From Paraglaciecola sp. T6c (GTDB lineage Bacteria > Pseudomonadota > Gammaproteobacteria > Enterobacterales > Alteromonadaceae): a stretch of DNA of 64,000 nt. A model generated the notes under the pieces. The model saw only the letters and a list, made by a program, of their open reading frames with translations. It searched no databases and was not told the origin of the DNA. This document shows positions 19,889-29,241 of this stretch, one piece after another. How positions within the stretch are numbered: position 1 is the stretch's first letter; each line of letters begins with the position of its first letter. The position numbers and the translations under genes were made by a program. The stretch covers positions 2,666,001-2,730,000 of the forward strand of contig NC_008228.1 in assembly GCF_000014225.1 (NCBI RefSeq). Direction: 5' to 3'.

Positions 19889-21343
19889 ATGAATCACTAT
19901 TTACAACTTCTCGTTTTCTTTGGTTGTACTTTGCTCCCCTTAAGCACAAAGGCAGACACGCCAATGACCCCCAAACCGCATTGGTTTGAGTCATTTAAGC
20001 AACAGGCTGATAACACAGCCTTATATAACTTTTTATATGCGCTACCAAAAGGAGGTGACCTTCATCACCACCTTGGCGGTTCGGGCTTTAGCCATTGGTG
20101 GTACAACCTTGCTACTGATGAGAAAACCAATGGTGGATATCGCTATTACACTAAGGTGTTTATCAAACAATGTCATGGCTATGGCAGCAATGAATTTGGC
20201 GGAAATCCGCAATTATTGTTATTCAAGACGATTCAACACAGCCACTATGCAGCGCTGAGTGATTGCGAGAAAAGTGAATATCGCGAACTCACCGCGTTGT
20301 CAAACGAGCAAAAATCCGCATGGATGAATAGCATTAGATTAGACAAGCCGTTTGAAGGACGGGCTGAATTTTTTGAAAAGCATTGGTCTCGCCTGGGCGA
20401 TCTGAATCGCAATCCAATCATCATGGCAGAATTATTGGTTAAAAATATGCAGTCTTTTGCACGAGAAGGGTTGCGATATATAGAAGCGCAAACCAATGCT
20501 AAAGGCGGCATTAAACCAGATGGCTCTCACTATTCGCCGGACGAGGTAGTCGATATATTCCGTCAACGGTTAGCCCAAGATGATGCCATCTCCACGGGGG
20601 TCACCGCCCGATTGCAATATGCGCTATTGCGCTTTTTACCCAACGCCGAACAAGAGCTCGAATGGATGTATCGCTTTGTTGATAGGCACAGAGACATCTA
20701 CGTGGGAATCAATATGGTCGGCCGCGAAGACAACGATAAAGGGTATCCACTGCGGTTTTTATCCACTTTACGAAAATTACGCCAGCGCATCCCGAATATA
20801 CCGCTGGCCATCCATGCAGGTGAGGTAGATGAACCCAATTTTCATGTTAGGGACACCCTATTATTAGGCGCAAATCGTATAGGTCATGGTGTTAACTTAA
20901 TCGACGATCCTGGCACCATGTTATTGATGCGTAACGACCGCTATTTAGTAGAGATTAACCTTATAAGTAATTTACTGCTTGAATACGTCGATGAATATCA
21001 TCAACACCCCTTCCCTGAATACCTGCGCACCGGGATCCCAGTATCGTTATCAACCGACGACCGCGGTATGTGGGATTCAAATATGACAGACGAGTACTTT
21101 GTTGCCGTTAAAGAGTTTAATTTATCCTGGCAAGAGCTGACTGGTTTAGCCGAAAACTCACTCAAGCACGGTTTTGTTGACGAGCAAACTAAACGTGCGC
21201 TGCTGGCTGATTATCATTCCCGTATCAACGCATTTGAACGGGCGTTTTTAGACCAAGGGGCCAACAGTTTTAGTCAAACACCTGACCGTTACGGCACATT
21301 TATTTGTCGGCAATATGGACTTTGCCAACTACAAAATAATTGA
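19889..21343 (+). CDS. Exported adenosine deaminase-family protein
   Basis: From this start the product has 484 residues and opens with a signal-peptide-like segment (LQLLVFFGCTLLPLSTKADT). The metal-dependent deaminase core shows the motifs of the ADA/AMP-deaminase family: DLHHHLGGSG (HxH metal site), IPLAIHAGE (His and catalytic Glu), NRIGHGVNL and VSLSTDDRGM (Asp-Asp). It should convert adenosine to inosine outside the cytoplasm. The frame also has an ATG at 19730, but that is only 10 bp past the RutR-like operator, leaving no room for a promoter and ribosome binding site; 19784 is another option. It is first in a run with the permease and amidohydrolase genes. Confidence 0.87.
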   Translation: MNHYLQLLVFFGCTLLPLSTKADTPMTPKPHWFESFKQQADNTALYNFLYALPKGGDLHHHLGGSGFSHWWYNLATDEKTNGGYRYYTKVFIKQCHGYGSNEFGGNPQLLLFKTIQHSHYAALSDCEKSEYRELTALSNEQKSAWMNSIRLDKPFEGRAEFFEKHWSRLGDLNRNPIIMAELLVKNMQSFAREGLRYIEAQTNAKGGIKPDGSHYSPDEVVDIFRQRLAQDDAISTGVTARLQYALLRFLPNAEQELEWMYRFVDRHRDIYVGINMVGREDNDKGYPLRFLSTLRKLRQRIPNIPLAIHAGEVDEPNFHVRDTLLLGANRIGHGVNLIDDPGTMLLMRNDRYLVEINLISNLLLEYVDEYHQHPFPEYLRTGIPVSLSTDDRGMWDSNMTDEYFVAVKEFNLSWQELTGLAENSLKHGFVDEQTKRALLADYHSRINAFERAFLDQGANSFSQTPDRYGTFICRQYGLCQLQNN

Positions 21344-21390
21344 ACCCTGAAAAACTTGTTTCCCATAACAGATTAAAAATAGGCCAACAT

Positions 21391-22851
21391 ATGCAGACTA
21401 CTCGCCCCAAAAACGGTGAAATATTATATTCTTTAACAGATGTCCCTTCTGTTGGTCATAGCACCACTGCTGCGCTTCAGCATATTATGGCGTGCTTTAT
21501 TGGCATCATTACCCCCACATTGATCATCGGCTCTGTGCTTGGCTTACAGGCTGAAATACCCTATCTGATCAGTATGGCGCTGATGACATCCGGCGTATCC
21601 ACCTTTATTCAAGCTAAAAAATTTGGGCCTGTCGGCTGCGGGCTTATCGCTGTGCAGGGAACGAGTTTTACTTTCATCAGCGCGCTGTTAGTCGCCGGAA
21701 CCGCAATAAAAAGTCGTGGTGGGTCGAATGAAGAAATCATGGCTCTGATGTTTGGTTTATGTTTCTTTGGTGCCTTTGTTGAAATTGTATTAAGTCAATT
21801 TATTCAGTATTTAAAAGCAGTGATCACCCCGCTCACTACAGGGATCGTGATCACCACTATCGGTATCACCTTAATTAAAGTTGGCATGACCGATTTATCC
21901 GGCGGGTTCAATGCAACGGATTTTGGCGCGCCGCATAATCTCATCTTAGGCCTGAGCGTACTTATTACCGTGATTGCCCTTAATGCATCTAAATATCCAC
22001 TGTTGCGCTTAAGCGCTATATTCATTGGCATGTTAGTAGGCTGTATCATTGCTTGGTATCAGGGGATCCTGTCATTTAATAATATGCTGTCATCCCCTTT
22101 AATCAGCATACCTGAGCCGTTTAAATACGGTGTCGCCTTTGACTGGGAATTGTTTATTCCGATCGCACTGGTGTACTTCCTAAGTGCAATTGAAACCTCA
22201 GGAGACTTAACCGCCAACAGCCTTTTTTGTAAGGAGCCAATTAAAGGGCCGATTTACCTCAAACGCATAAAAGGGGGAATTTTAGCGGACGGGGTTAATT
22301 CTATGTTGGCAGCCATGTTTAATAGCTTTCCCAATACCACATTCGGGCAAAACAATGCGGTAATACAAATGACCGGTGTCGCCAGTCGCCATGTTGGATT
22401 TTACATCGCCGGCTTTCTGGTGTTACTTGGCTTATTTCCAGTTGTTGGCAGTGTCTTGCAGCTTATGCCTAAACCTGTGCTTGGCGGCGCAACGCTTGTT
22501 ATGTTTGCCACTATTGCGGTTGCGGGCGTAAAAATACTGACCAGCGAGCCTATAGATAGACGAAAAAGCCTTATTATCGCAACGTCTCTAGGATTAGGTT
22601 TAGGTGTCATGATGGTACCTGAGACACTTGCCCAATTACCGCAATTAGCCAACAACATACTTTCATCTTCGGTGACCACTGCCGGTTTCTGCGCGATTAT
22701 CATGAGCATTGCTATACCCGAGCCAAAAGCTGGTGAGCTGGAAGAAGATAATGTTGAGTCACAAGACCCGTCACTAGCGCCTCGATTCAATCACCCAGCA
22801 GCCACAGTGTTAGCTGATGAATCGCCAATCAACGAGTCTGAACGGCAATGA
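21391..22851 (+). CDS. NCS2-family xanthine/uracil-type purine permease
   Basis: This inner-membrane permease of 486 residues has about 12-14 membrane helices of the NCS2 (nucleobase-cation symporter 2) fold. Landmarks are the helix 1 stretch ending in FIGIITPTLIIG, the loop AVQGTSFTF, and the helix 8-10 region with LSAIETSGDLTANSL and NTTFGQNNAVIQMTGVASR, where the conserved Glu and the NxA-type segment lie. This places it with purine-type (xanthine/urate/guanine) members. An in-frame TTG at 21340 overlaps the deaminase stop, but ATG at 21391 preceded by AGG is preferred. It would import the bases released by the exported enzymes of this locus. Confidence 0.92.
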   Translation: MQTTRPKNGEILYSLTDVPSVGHSTTAALQHIMACFIGIITPTLIIGSVLGLQAEIPYLISMALMTSGVSTFIQAKKFGPVGCGLIAVQGTSFTFISALLVAGTAIKSRGGSNEEIMALMFGLCFFGAFVEIVLSQFIQYLKAVITPLTTGIVITTIGITLIKVGMTDLSGGFNATDFGAPHNLILGLSVLITVIALNASKYPLLRLSAIFIGMLVGCIIAWYQGILSFNNMLSSPLISIPEPFKYGVAFDWELFIPIALVYFLSAIETSGDLTANSLFCKEPIKGPIYLKRIKGGILADGVNSMLAAMFNSFPNTTFGQNNAVIQMTGVASRHVGFYIAGFLVLLGLFPVVGSVLQLMPKPVLGGATLVMFATIAVAGVKILTSEPIDRRKSLIIATSLGLGLGVMMVPETLAQLPQLANNILSSSVTTAGFCAIIMSIAIPEPKAGELEEDNVESQDPSLAPRFNHPAATVLADESPINESERQ

Positions 22852-22890
22852 GCAGCAACGAGAACAGCAACAAGAGAAGCAGCAACGAGT
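22846..22890. repeat. Short degenerate tandem repeat after the permease gene
   Basis: Three imperfect copies of a 13-15 bp unit built on CAGCAACGAGAA run from the permease stop into the gap. No function is evident; the rest of the 149-bp gap before the amidohydrolase has no clear terminator. Confidence 0.5.
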
Positions 22891-23000
22891 GGACGAATTT
22901 ACCATTTCATAAGATTAAACACGTTCATTAACACCACCTATTTTTTAAATAGCTACAAAAGTAATACCCATTAGTATGCATTTTTTGAGGGACGCACGTT

Positions 23001-24380
23001 ATGCAAGCAAGCACATCACCGACGTTATGGCTTAAATCTCCAGAAGCGGTATTCACCGCCAACAACCAAAACGCCGGCAACGGCTTATTGATCCAAGGTA
23101 GCCGTATTATTGAATTAGTAAAAAGCGGCGAAACACCAAAGTTACACTTCGATGCTATAGAAAGCTGCACCGGTAAAGTGATCATGCCAGGCATGATCAA
23201 CACTCATCACCATTTCTATCAAACCCTGACGCGTTGTGTGCCTGGGGCGCTGAATAAACCACTGTTTCCTTGGTTAACATTTTTATACAAAGTATGGAAA
23301 AACCTAGACGAAGAGATGCTATACAGTGCAACTAAATTAGCAGGGCTTGAGTTAATGAAGTCTGGCTGCACAACCATTGGAGATCATCATTATGTGTTCC
23401 CAAAGCGACTCACTCATGCCATTGACGTTCAGGTTCAAGCGTTAGCAGAGTTAAGTTGTCGAGGTATTCTGACGCGAGGCTCCATGAGCTTGGGCCAAAG
23501 CAGTGGGGGGTTACCTCCAGATTCTGTTATACAAAATGAAGACATTATTCTCAAAGACTCCCAGCGCGTGATTGACGCCTATCACCAATCCGCTAACAAG
23601 CATGCCAGCCCGATGTTGCAAATTGCGCTGGCGCCCTGTTCGCCATTTTCTGTTTCTCAAGAATTGATGAAACAAACCGCCCTTTTAGCCAAGCAAAATG
23701 ATGTATTGCTTCATACTCACTTAGCCGAGACCGAAGACGAAAATGCATTTTGCCAGCGCATCTACGGAGCACGCCCATTAGATTATTTAGAACAATGCGG
23801 CTGGTTAACCGACAGAACATGGCTAGCCCATGGCATTCACTTCACACCAGACGAAATTGTCCGTTTAGGCAATACGAAAGTCGGTATTGCCCACTGCCCT
23901 TCTTCAAACATGCTGTTGGCGTCAGGCATATGCCCTACGTTGGATTTAATGAAAGCAGGTTGCCGAGTGGGTTTAGGGGTAGACGGCTCAGCATCAAATG
24001 ACTGTTCGAACATGATACAAGAAGTTCGCCAATCTCTGTTACAACAAAGGTTACGTTATGGCGCTGTCGATATCACGGCTGAATATGCCTTAGGGCTCGC
24101 AACGAAAGGTTCAGCCTCTTTGCTTCATCGACATGACATTGGTGAGATCCACACAGGCAAACAAGCAGATTTAGCCATTTTTGACTTAAGCGAACTACGT
24201 TTCTCTGGTGCCGGAGACCCAATCGCAGCCATAGTGACGTGCGGTGCACATCAAGTTGATAAACTGATGCTGGCAGGTAAATGGGTTATAGAAGAGGGTC
24301 AACACTACGCAATTGACGAACAAGAACTGCAAATCGAGCATACAAAACTCGCCAAAAAGCTGCAATCTGCAGTGAATTAA
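23001..24380 (+). CDS. 8-oxoguanine/guanine-type deaminase (ATZ/TRZ-subgroup amidohydrolase)
   Basis: This 459-residue cytosolic enzyme of the amidohydrolase superfamily has the metal motifs in order: VIMPGMINTHHHFYQTLTR (HxH), LLHTHLAETEDE (His and Glu), WLAHGIHF (His) and LGVDGSASND (Asp). RPLDYLEQCGWL between them is typical of 8-oxoguanine deaminases and hydroxyatrazine-type hydrolases. With a purine permease and an adenosine deaminase upstream, deamination of guanine or 8-oxoguanine is the likely reaction. GAGGGA upstream of the ATG is a good ribosome binding site. An atrazine-like substrate cannot be excluded from sequence alone. Confidence 0.9.
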   Translation: MQASTSPTLWLKSPEAVFTANNQNAGNGLLIQGSRIIELVKSGETPKLHFDAIESCTGKVIMPGMINTHHHFYQTLTRCVPGALNKPLFPWLTFLYKVWKNLDEEMLYSATKLAGLELMKSGCTTIGDHHYVFPKRLTHAIDVQVQALAELSCRGILTRGSMSLGQSSGGLPPDSVIQNEDIILKDSQRVIDAYHQSANKHASPMLQIALAPCSPFSVSQELMKQTALLAKQNDVLLHTHLAETEDENAFCQRIYGARPLDYLEQCGWLTDRTWLAHGIHFTPDEIVRLGNTKVGIAHCPSSNMLLASGICPTLDLMKAGCRVGLGVDGSASNDCSNMIQEVRQSLLQQRLRYGAVDITAEYALGLATKGSASLLHRHDIGEIHTGKQADLAIFDLSELRFSGAGDPIAAIVTCGAHQVDKLMLAGKWVIEEGQHYAIDEQELQIEHTKLAKKLQSAVN

Positions 24381-24586
24381 ACTAAGTCTGCAGGTATCGT
24401 GAATTTATTTAACCAATAGGTTCACGCGCCACTTGGTCGTGTTACGGTGCAAATAAGTCATTTTCGAGCCATTTTGGTGCAACTAATAATGCTGCGCTAC
24501 TATTTTGCGTCATCCTTATCGTGTTTGGTCTAAGAAAAAATAAAATATATCATATATATCAACAACTTACCTATTAGACTAATTAC

Positions 24587-24602
24587 CTGACCATTTGGAC
24601 AA
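24587..24602. promoter_or_regulatory. RutR-like operator upstream of the TonB receptor
   Basis: CTGACCATTTGGACAA differs at one position from the site at 19705-19720 and at two from the E. coli RutR consensus. It lies 94 bp before the receptor ATG, in a 316-bp gap otherwise without recognisable features, and is suitably placed for a promoter-region operator. Confidence 0.6.
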
Positions 24603-24696
24603 GTCTTTGGCACCCTTCATGCTATTAGTCCGTGTAGCAACACCATAATTTCAAACTATACACACATCCATAAGAATAAAAGTGAGAGGAATACAG

Positions 24697-27135
24697 ATGA
24701 ACCATCCCTTATTTAAAAGCTCAACCTTGAGCAAAGCTGTTTTGTTAGGATTAGCCATGTCGCTAACTCCCACCATATCGGCTCAAGAATCGGCAACTCA
24801 GGAAACCGCCGATGTAGAGCGAATTGAAGTAACGGGATCACTAGGTAGTCTACCTGGTCAAGGCGTAGAAGCCGTTTTCGGCTTCGGTAAGTCAATTTTG
24901 GAGACGCCCCGTTCAGCATCTACCATCAGTGATGAAATGCTAGAGCGCTTTGCTGTCACCGACATAGACGATTTAGTTGCCTTCTCGCCTGGTACGTTTA
25001 CTCAATCATTTTTTGGTGTCGCAGGCTCACTTGACGTGCGTGGTACGCCAGGCGAAACGTATTTTCGCGGCGTTAAGCGCTTAGACAACCCAGGTAACTA
25101 TCCGACTCCTATTGGTGCATCAAGCCGCATTGACATTGTACGTGGCCCTGCATCTCCAATTTATGGCCCAGCCAAAATCGGTGGCTACTTAAACTTTAAT
25201 CCCAAGTCAGCACGCGCCAGTGGTGGCCAGTATCTTGAAGAAAACGAAGGCGCTTTTTCCTATACCTTAGGGTCATGGGATAAAAGTGTCATGACTGCAG
25301 AAATCGGCGGCCCTGCTACATTGGGCGGCAAAGAAGCAGGTTTCTATTTGTACGGCGAGGTTGAAAATTCAGGTAGCTATTATGAAAACTCAGGTACCGA
25401 CCAAACCGTGCTACAAGGCTCATTCAATATCGATGTAACGGATAACCTTCGTTTCGAATTCGGCGGTATGTACCACGATTACGACGGTAACCAAGTGGCT
25501 GGTTGGAACCGCCTAACGCAAGATCTAATCGATAACGGCACCTATATCACAGGCACAGCGAAAAACATCGACACAGATGGTAGCGGTGCAATTTCTCATG
25601 AAGAATATGGCGCAGTGAACTTAGCAGGTAATGGTTTCTTTTACGCCGTGCCTTCTTTGTTCACAGATGCAGATGCTACTGATCTAATGCAATTAGAAAA
25701 TGTGGGTACGACCACATTGGGCCGCAATCAAGTATTGGTCGCAGCTGATGATGTATTGCAAAACACGGTACAAACTTTGTATTTTGATGCGATTTACTAC
25801 AGCGATAACGGCTGGGAAATCAAAAATCAATTCTTCTATGAAGACTATGAGAACTTAAACGAGAACGCCTACGGTTTCTCGCAGTTTCACAACAGCTCAG
25901 TGGTTGAGAACAAACTTATCTTCTCTACTGAATACGAAACCAACTCGTTGCTAGCACAATTTCAAGTATCACCGTCGATTCGTCACACCAACTTTTTACA
26001 CGGTGATGATTTCACCTATGAGTACTTCAACCGTCGCGATTTAACCATGGAATCCACAGCGCTTGATAGACGTGAAATGGCGACTCGTATCAACGACAAT
26101 TACGATAACTACGATAAGGGCAATTATACCGATTATGGTATCGCTGCCATGACAGACTTAACGTGGGACTGGGGTTTGAATATCGTATTAGGTCTGCGTT
26201 ACGACACCATCGACATAGAAACAACAAGTCGCGGTGATTTATTGCTCGAAAAAGGTGACATTCTGTCAACCAGTGAAACGGTTGACGGTACGTCATGGAA
26301 TACCAGTATTTCATATAAAACCGAGTTTGGCTTGATCCCCTATGTGACACTGGCTGAGCAAGCAACTTTAGTGGCCGGTCAAGGTGCGGAAATTGGCTAC
26401 GGTCAGTTAATCGATGATGAAGGCAATAGCTACAACGGCGCATTTGATACATCTGAACTCACTGAGTTTGGTGTAAAAGGTTCGTTCTTAGACGATTCGT
26501 TATATTTCGCCTTGTCTGTATATGAACAAGAGCGTTCTGATTTTAACGCACAAGCAATTGTGACCAACGCTACCACGCAAAACAAAGGTACCGAATTTGA
26601 ACTACGTTGGGTAGTGAACGACCAACTAGTAGTCGGCGCCGGTTATACCAAAATGAAGGTGTATAACTTAACCGCGTACAACGACGGCAACGGTGGTTCA
26701 TTGTTCGGTTTCTTAGGTGCTGAAGATTTAACCAGCTTAACTGACCCATCATTGGTGTTTGGTGGTAACCCAGTCGGTTTAACACTGATCCCTGAAGGTG
26801 CAAGTAAAGAATCAGCCAGAAAAGCCGGTATCCCTGAAAACATCTACACGTTAAACGCTACTTATGACTTCTTAAACGGTTATGCGGCGAGTGCCAGCAT
26901 TGTGCGTGCTGATGAGACTTACTCTAGCTTCTCACAATCTGTGAAACTACCTTCGTACACCTTGGTGAATGCAGGTGTGACATACACCACAGATACTTGG
27001 TCAGCCAGCTTGAACATCAAAAACTTAACGGACGAAGAGTACTATCGTGCTAACTTCCCTGATTTGTTTGGTGCACAAATTGTGTTGCCTGAGCTACCAC
27101 GTCACTATCAAGCGTCGGTATCTTATAAGTTCTAA
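24697..27135 (+). CDS. TonB-dependent outer-membrane receptor
   Basis: This 812-residue protein has a signal peptide (KAVLLGLAMSLTPTISA), then a TonB-box-like DVERIEVTG, a plug domain (about 45-170, with LVAFSPGTFTQSFFGVAGSLDVRG) and a 22-strand barrel ending in ASVSYKF with the terminal aromatic needed for BAM insertion. The start is the ATG after GAGAGGA; an earlier in-frame GTG at 24682 overlaps that ribosome binding site. Its place in a purine locus under a shared operator motif suggests a nucleoside or purine-containing ligand; that is inference. It resembles siderophore-type receptors in general layout, so iron-chelate uptake is the main alternative. Confidence 0.93.
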   Translation: MNHPLFKSSTLSKAVLLGLAMSLTPTISAQESATQETADVERIEVTGSLGSLPGQGVEAVFGFGKSILETPRSASTISDEMLERFAVTDIDDLVAFSPGTFTQSFFGVAGSLDVRGTPGETYFRGVKRLDNPGNYPTPIGASSRIDIVRGPASPIYGPAKIGGYLNFNPKSARASGGQYLEENEGAFSYTLGSWDKSVMTAEIGGPATLGGKEAGFYLYGEVENSGSYYENSGTDQTVLQGSFNIDVTDNLRFEFGGMYHDYDGNQVAGWNRLTQDLIDNGTYITGTAKNIDTDGSGAISHEEYGAVNLAGNGFFYAVPSLFTDADATDLMQLENVGTTTLGRNQVLVAADDVLQNTVQTLYFDAIYYSDNGWEIKNQFFYEDYENLNENAYGFSQFHNSSVVENKLIFSTEYETNSLLAQFQVSPSIRHTNFLHGDDFTYEYFNRRDLTMESTALDRREMATRINDNYDNYDKGNYTDYGIAAMTDLTWDWGLNIVLGLRYDTIDIETTSRGDLLLEKGDILSTSETVDGTSWNTSISYKTEFGLIPYVTLAEQATLVAGQGAEIGYGQLIDDEGNSYNGAFDTSELTEFGVKGSFLDDSLYFALSVYEQERSDFNAQAIVTNATTQNKGTEFELRWVVNDQLVVGAGYTKMKVYNLTAYNDGNGGSLFGFLGAEDLTSLTDPSLVFGGNPVGLTLIPEGASKESARKAGIPENIYTLNATYDFLNGYAASASIVRADETYSSFSQSVKLPSYTLVNAGVTYTTDTWSASLNIKNLTDEEYYRANFPDLFGAQIVLPELPRHYQASVSYKF

Positions 27136-27171
27136 TCACCAGCCATGTTTATAGGTGATTTATTCCAACAG

Positions 27172-27203
27172 ACAGGTATGCTATTTAGCATGCCTGTTTT
27201 TTT
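27172..27203 (+). terminator. Intrinsic terminator after the TonB receptor
   Basis: An 11-12 bp stem with one G:U pair (ACAGGTATGCTA/TAGCATGCCTGT) is followed by seven T residues. It ends just before the NUP-cupin gene, which must rely on read-through or a promoter of its own. Confidence 0.82.
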
Positions 27204-27218
27204 ATATACGGTTACATT

Positions 27219-28946
27219 ATGCTAAAAACGTTTTCCAAATCTGCGCTTTGTCTCACCAGTATCCTTTTTTTAAACCTTGCGTTAACTGCGTGTCAAAGCA
27301 CGACGCCATCATCAACTTCATCGCCATCAAGCGCTGCAAACACGTCGCAAGCCGCCACTGAAATGACCCAACCTCTAGAAATTAAAGTCGTAGTGGTCAC
27401 CATGTTTGAAATTGGCGAAGACGATGACGACAAGCCCGGCGAATTCCAAATGTGGAAAGAAGGCCAAAATCTAGATACCCGCTATGCATTTCCTATGTCA
27501 CATCACGATATTTACGTGAATGAAGACACAGGCGTTATGGGCATAGTCACGGGTATGGGCACAGCAAAGGCAGCTGCGGCTATCATGGCCTTAGGGTTAG
27601 ATCCACGCTTTGATTTAACGCACGCCTATTGGTTAGTCGCTGGCATAGCCGGGGTTGACCCGCAAGATGCCTCAATCGGCTCAGCTGTGTGGGCCAACTG
27701 GTTAGTTGATGGCGACCTAGCGCATGAAATTGACGCCAGAGAAATTCCGGCAGATTGGAAAAGCGGTTACTTTCCCTTATTTAGCGTAGAGCCTATCAGC
27801 GCAGACCCCGTCACGCCGAGTGATGAAAAGGTGCAAGCCATGAATGGTGAGGCATATCAGCTTAACACTCAGCTAACTAAGTGGGCCTATGAGTTAAGTA
27901 AAGATACTGCACTAAGCGACTATCCTGCGATGTACGAATTACGTGAAAAATACCTCAATTACCCCAATGCCCGTAAGCGTCCGTTTGTATTAATTGGCGA
28001 CCACATGGCGGCAGCTACTTTCTGGCATGGAAACTTACTAAATGAATGGGCCAATGATTGGTCAGCCTATTGGAGTAACGGCCAAGCTAACTTTGTGACC
28101 TCAGGCATGGAAGACACCGGCAGTTATCAATCGATGATCTATTTGGATAACGCGCAAAAAGCTGACAAGTCGCGTTTTATGGTATTGCGCGCTGCTAGCA
28201 ACTATTCAATGCAGCCCGACAGTCTAACCGCCGCAAACAACCTTGCCATGGAAAGCGGAGAAAATGGCTATGCTGGAATGCAATCAGCCCTTGAATCTGC
28301 CTACAGTGTCGGCAGTGTAGTGGTGAATGATATCATCGCTAATTGGGATATTTACAAAGATGCCCTGCCCTATGAGGCATCAAAAGTGGCCCCAGATGAA
28401 GATACGTTAAACGAGATGTTAACCCCGACCACTGAGCCGGTGGATGCCAAACTCAGCGCAGAAGAGCTAATAAAATCGCTTAATCTAACGGGTCATGTGG
28501 AAGGCGGCTTTTATCGTCAAACGTTTAAAGCGGATCACCGCCCCATGTTAAGCACAGAGCATGGGGAGCGCGTCAATATGACATCTATCTACTATTTGCT
28601 CAGTGCGAAATCGCCCATCGGTCACTTTCACATGAACCGCTCGGATATTATGCATTACTTCCACGTGGGTGACCCCATTACCTATTATTTGCTCAATCAA
28701 GACGGCAGCCTTGAAACTCATATACTCGGCCCTGATCCAACCCAAGGTCATGAGATGCAAATGGTGGTAAAAGGCGGTACATGGAAAGCATCAAAAATAT
28801 CCACGACCGGTGATTATGGTTATGGGCTTATTGGCGAAGCCGTCGCGCCGGGTTTTGAATATCAAGACATGCAGTTAGCTGAACAAGCAGAACTTGTCAG
28901 CACCTTCCCACAACACAGCGATTTGATTAAAACCCTAACGCGCTAA
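27219..28946 (+). CDS. Lipoprotein fusing a NUP (nucleoside phosphorylase-fold) domain to a Cupin_5 (DUF985) domain
   Basis: This 575-residue protein has a lipobox (LALTAC, Cys at about 25) and a Ser/Thr-rich linker. A NUP domain ('purine nucleoside permease', PF06516) covers about 50-390, with landmarks VVVTMFEIGEDDD, DLTHAYWLVAGIAGVDP and AHEIDAREIP. NUP belongs to the nucleoside phosphorylase superfamily, so enzymatic base release is at least as likely as transport. The C-terminal part (about 415-560) is a Cupin_5/DUF985 domain: LNLTGHVEGGFYRQTF, SPIGHFHMNRSDIMHYFHVG and a glycine-rich end. As a lipoprotein it would act in the periplasm or at the surface. It follows the receptor gene closely. 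Confidence 0.85.
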   Translation: MLKTFSKSALCLTSILFLNLALTACQSTTPSSTSSPSSAANTSQAATEMTQPLEIKVVVVTMFEIGEDDDDKPGEFQMWKEGQNLDTRYAFPMSHHDIYVNEDTGVMGIVTGMGTAKAAAAIMALGLDPRFDLTHAYWLVAGIAGVDPQDASIGSAVWANWLVDGDLAHEIDAREIPADWKSGYFPLFSVEPISADPVTPSDEKVQAMNGEAYQLNTQLTKWAYELSKDTALSDYPAMYELREKYLNYPNARKRPFVLIGDHMAAATFWHGNLLNEWANDWSAYWSNGQANFVTSGMEDTGSYQSMIYLDNAQKADKSRFMVLRAASNYSMQPDSLTAANNLAMESGENGYAGMQSALESAYSVGSVVVNDIIANWDIYKDALPYEASKVAPDEDTLNEMLTPTTEPVDAKLSAEELIKSLNLTGHVEGGFYRQTFKADHRPMLSTEHGERVNMTSIYYLLSAKSPIGHFHMNRSDIMHYFHVGDPITYYLLNQDGSLETHILGPDPTQGHEMQMVVKGGTWKASKISTTGDYGYGLIGEAVAPGFEYQDMQLAEQAELVSTFPQHSDLIKTLTR

Positions 28947-28981
28947 GCGACTCGCCAGTCGCGCTATCATGCAAACGATTT

Positions 28982-29011
28982 GGCCTAGTTTTCACTGGGC
29001 CTTATTATATT
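28982..29011 (+). terminator. Terminator after the NUP-cupin gene
   Basis: An 8-bp stem with one G:U pair (GGCCTAGT/ACTGGGCC, loop TTTC) is followed by TTATTATATT, about 35 bp after the stop codon. The remaining gap to 29241 shows nothing else clear. Confidence 0.6.
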
Positions 29012-29241
29012 CATTTTCGCTTATTCTCGCCTACTTCCTCTTAATTACACCCACCATTTTTATTGCAACTTATTTTGTGGAGTCTTGTCTCTAATATTAC
29101 TGTGATAAAGACGGTTATTACCATTAAACCCAGAAATCTTAGATTAAAGAATTTTTAGATTAAACCGACTCTACTGCCCGGCATTGCTAAGTAGACAAAC
29201 CATAGCTTGTTTTATGCCATTAACTGCAAAAGGAACATCTC

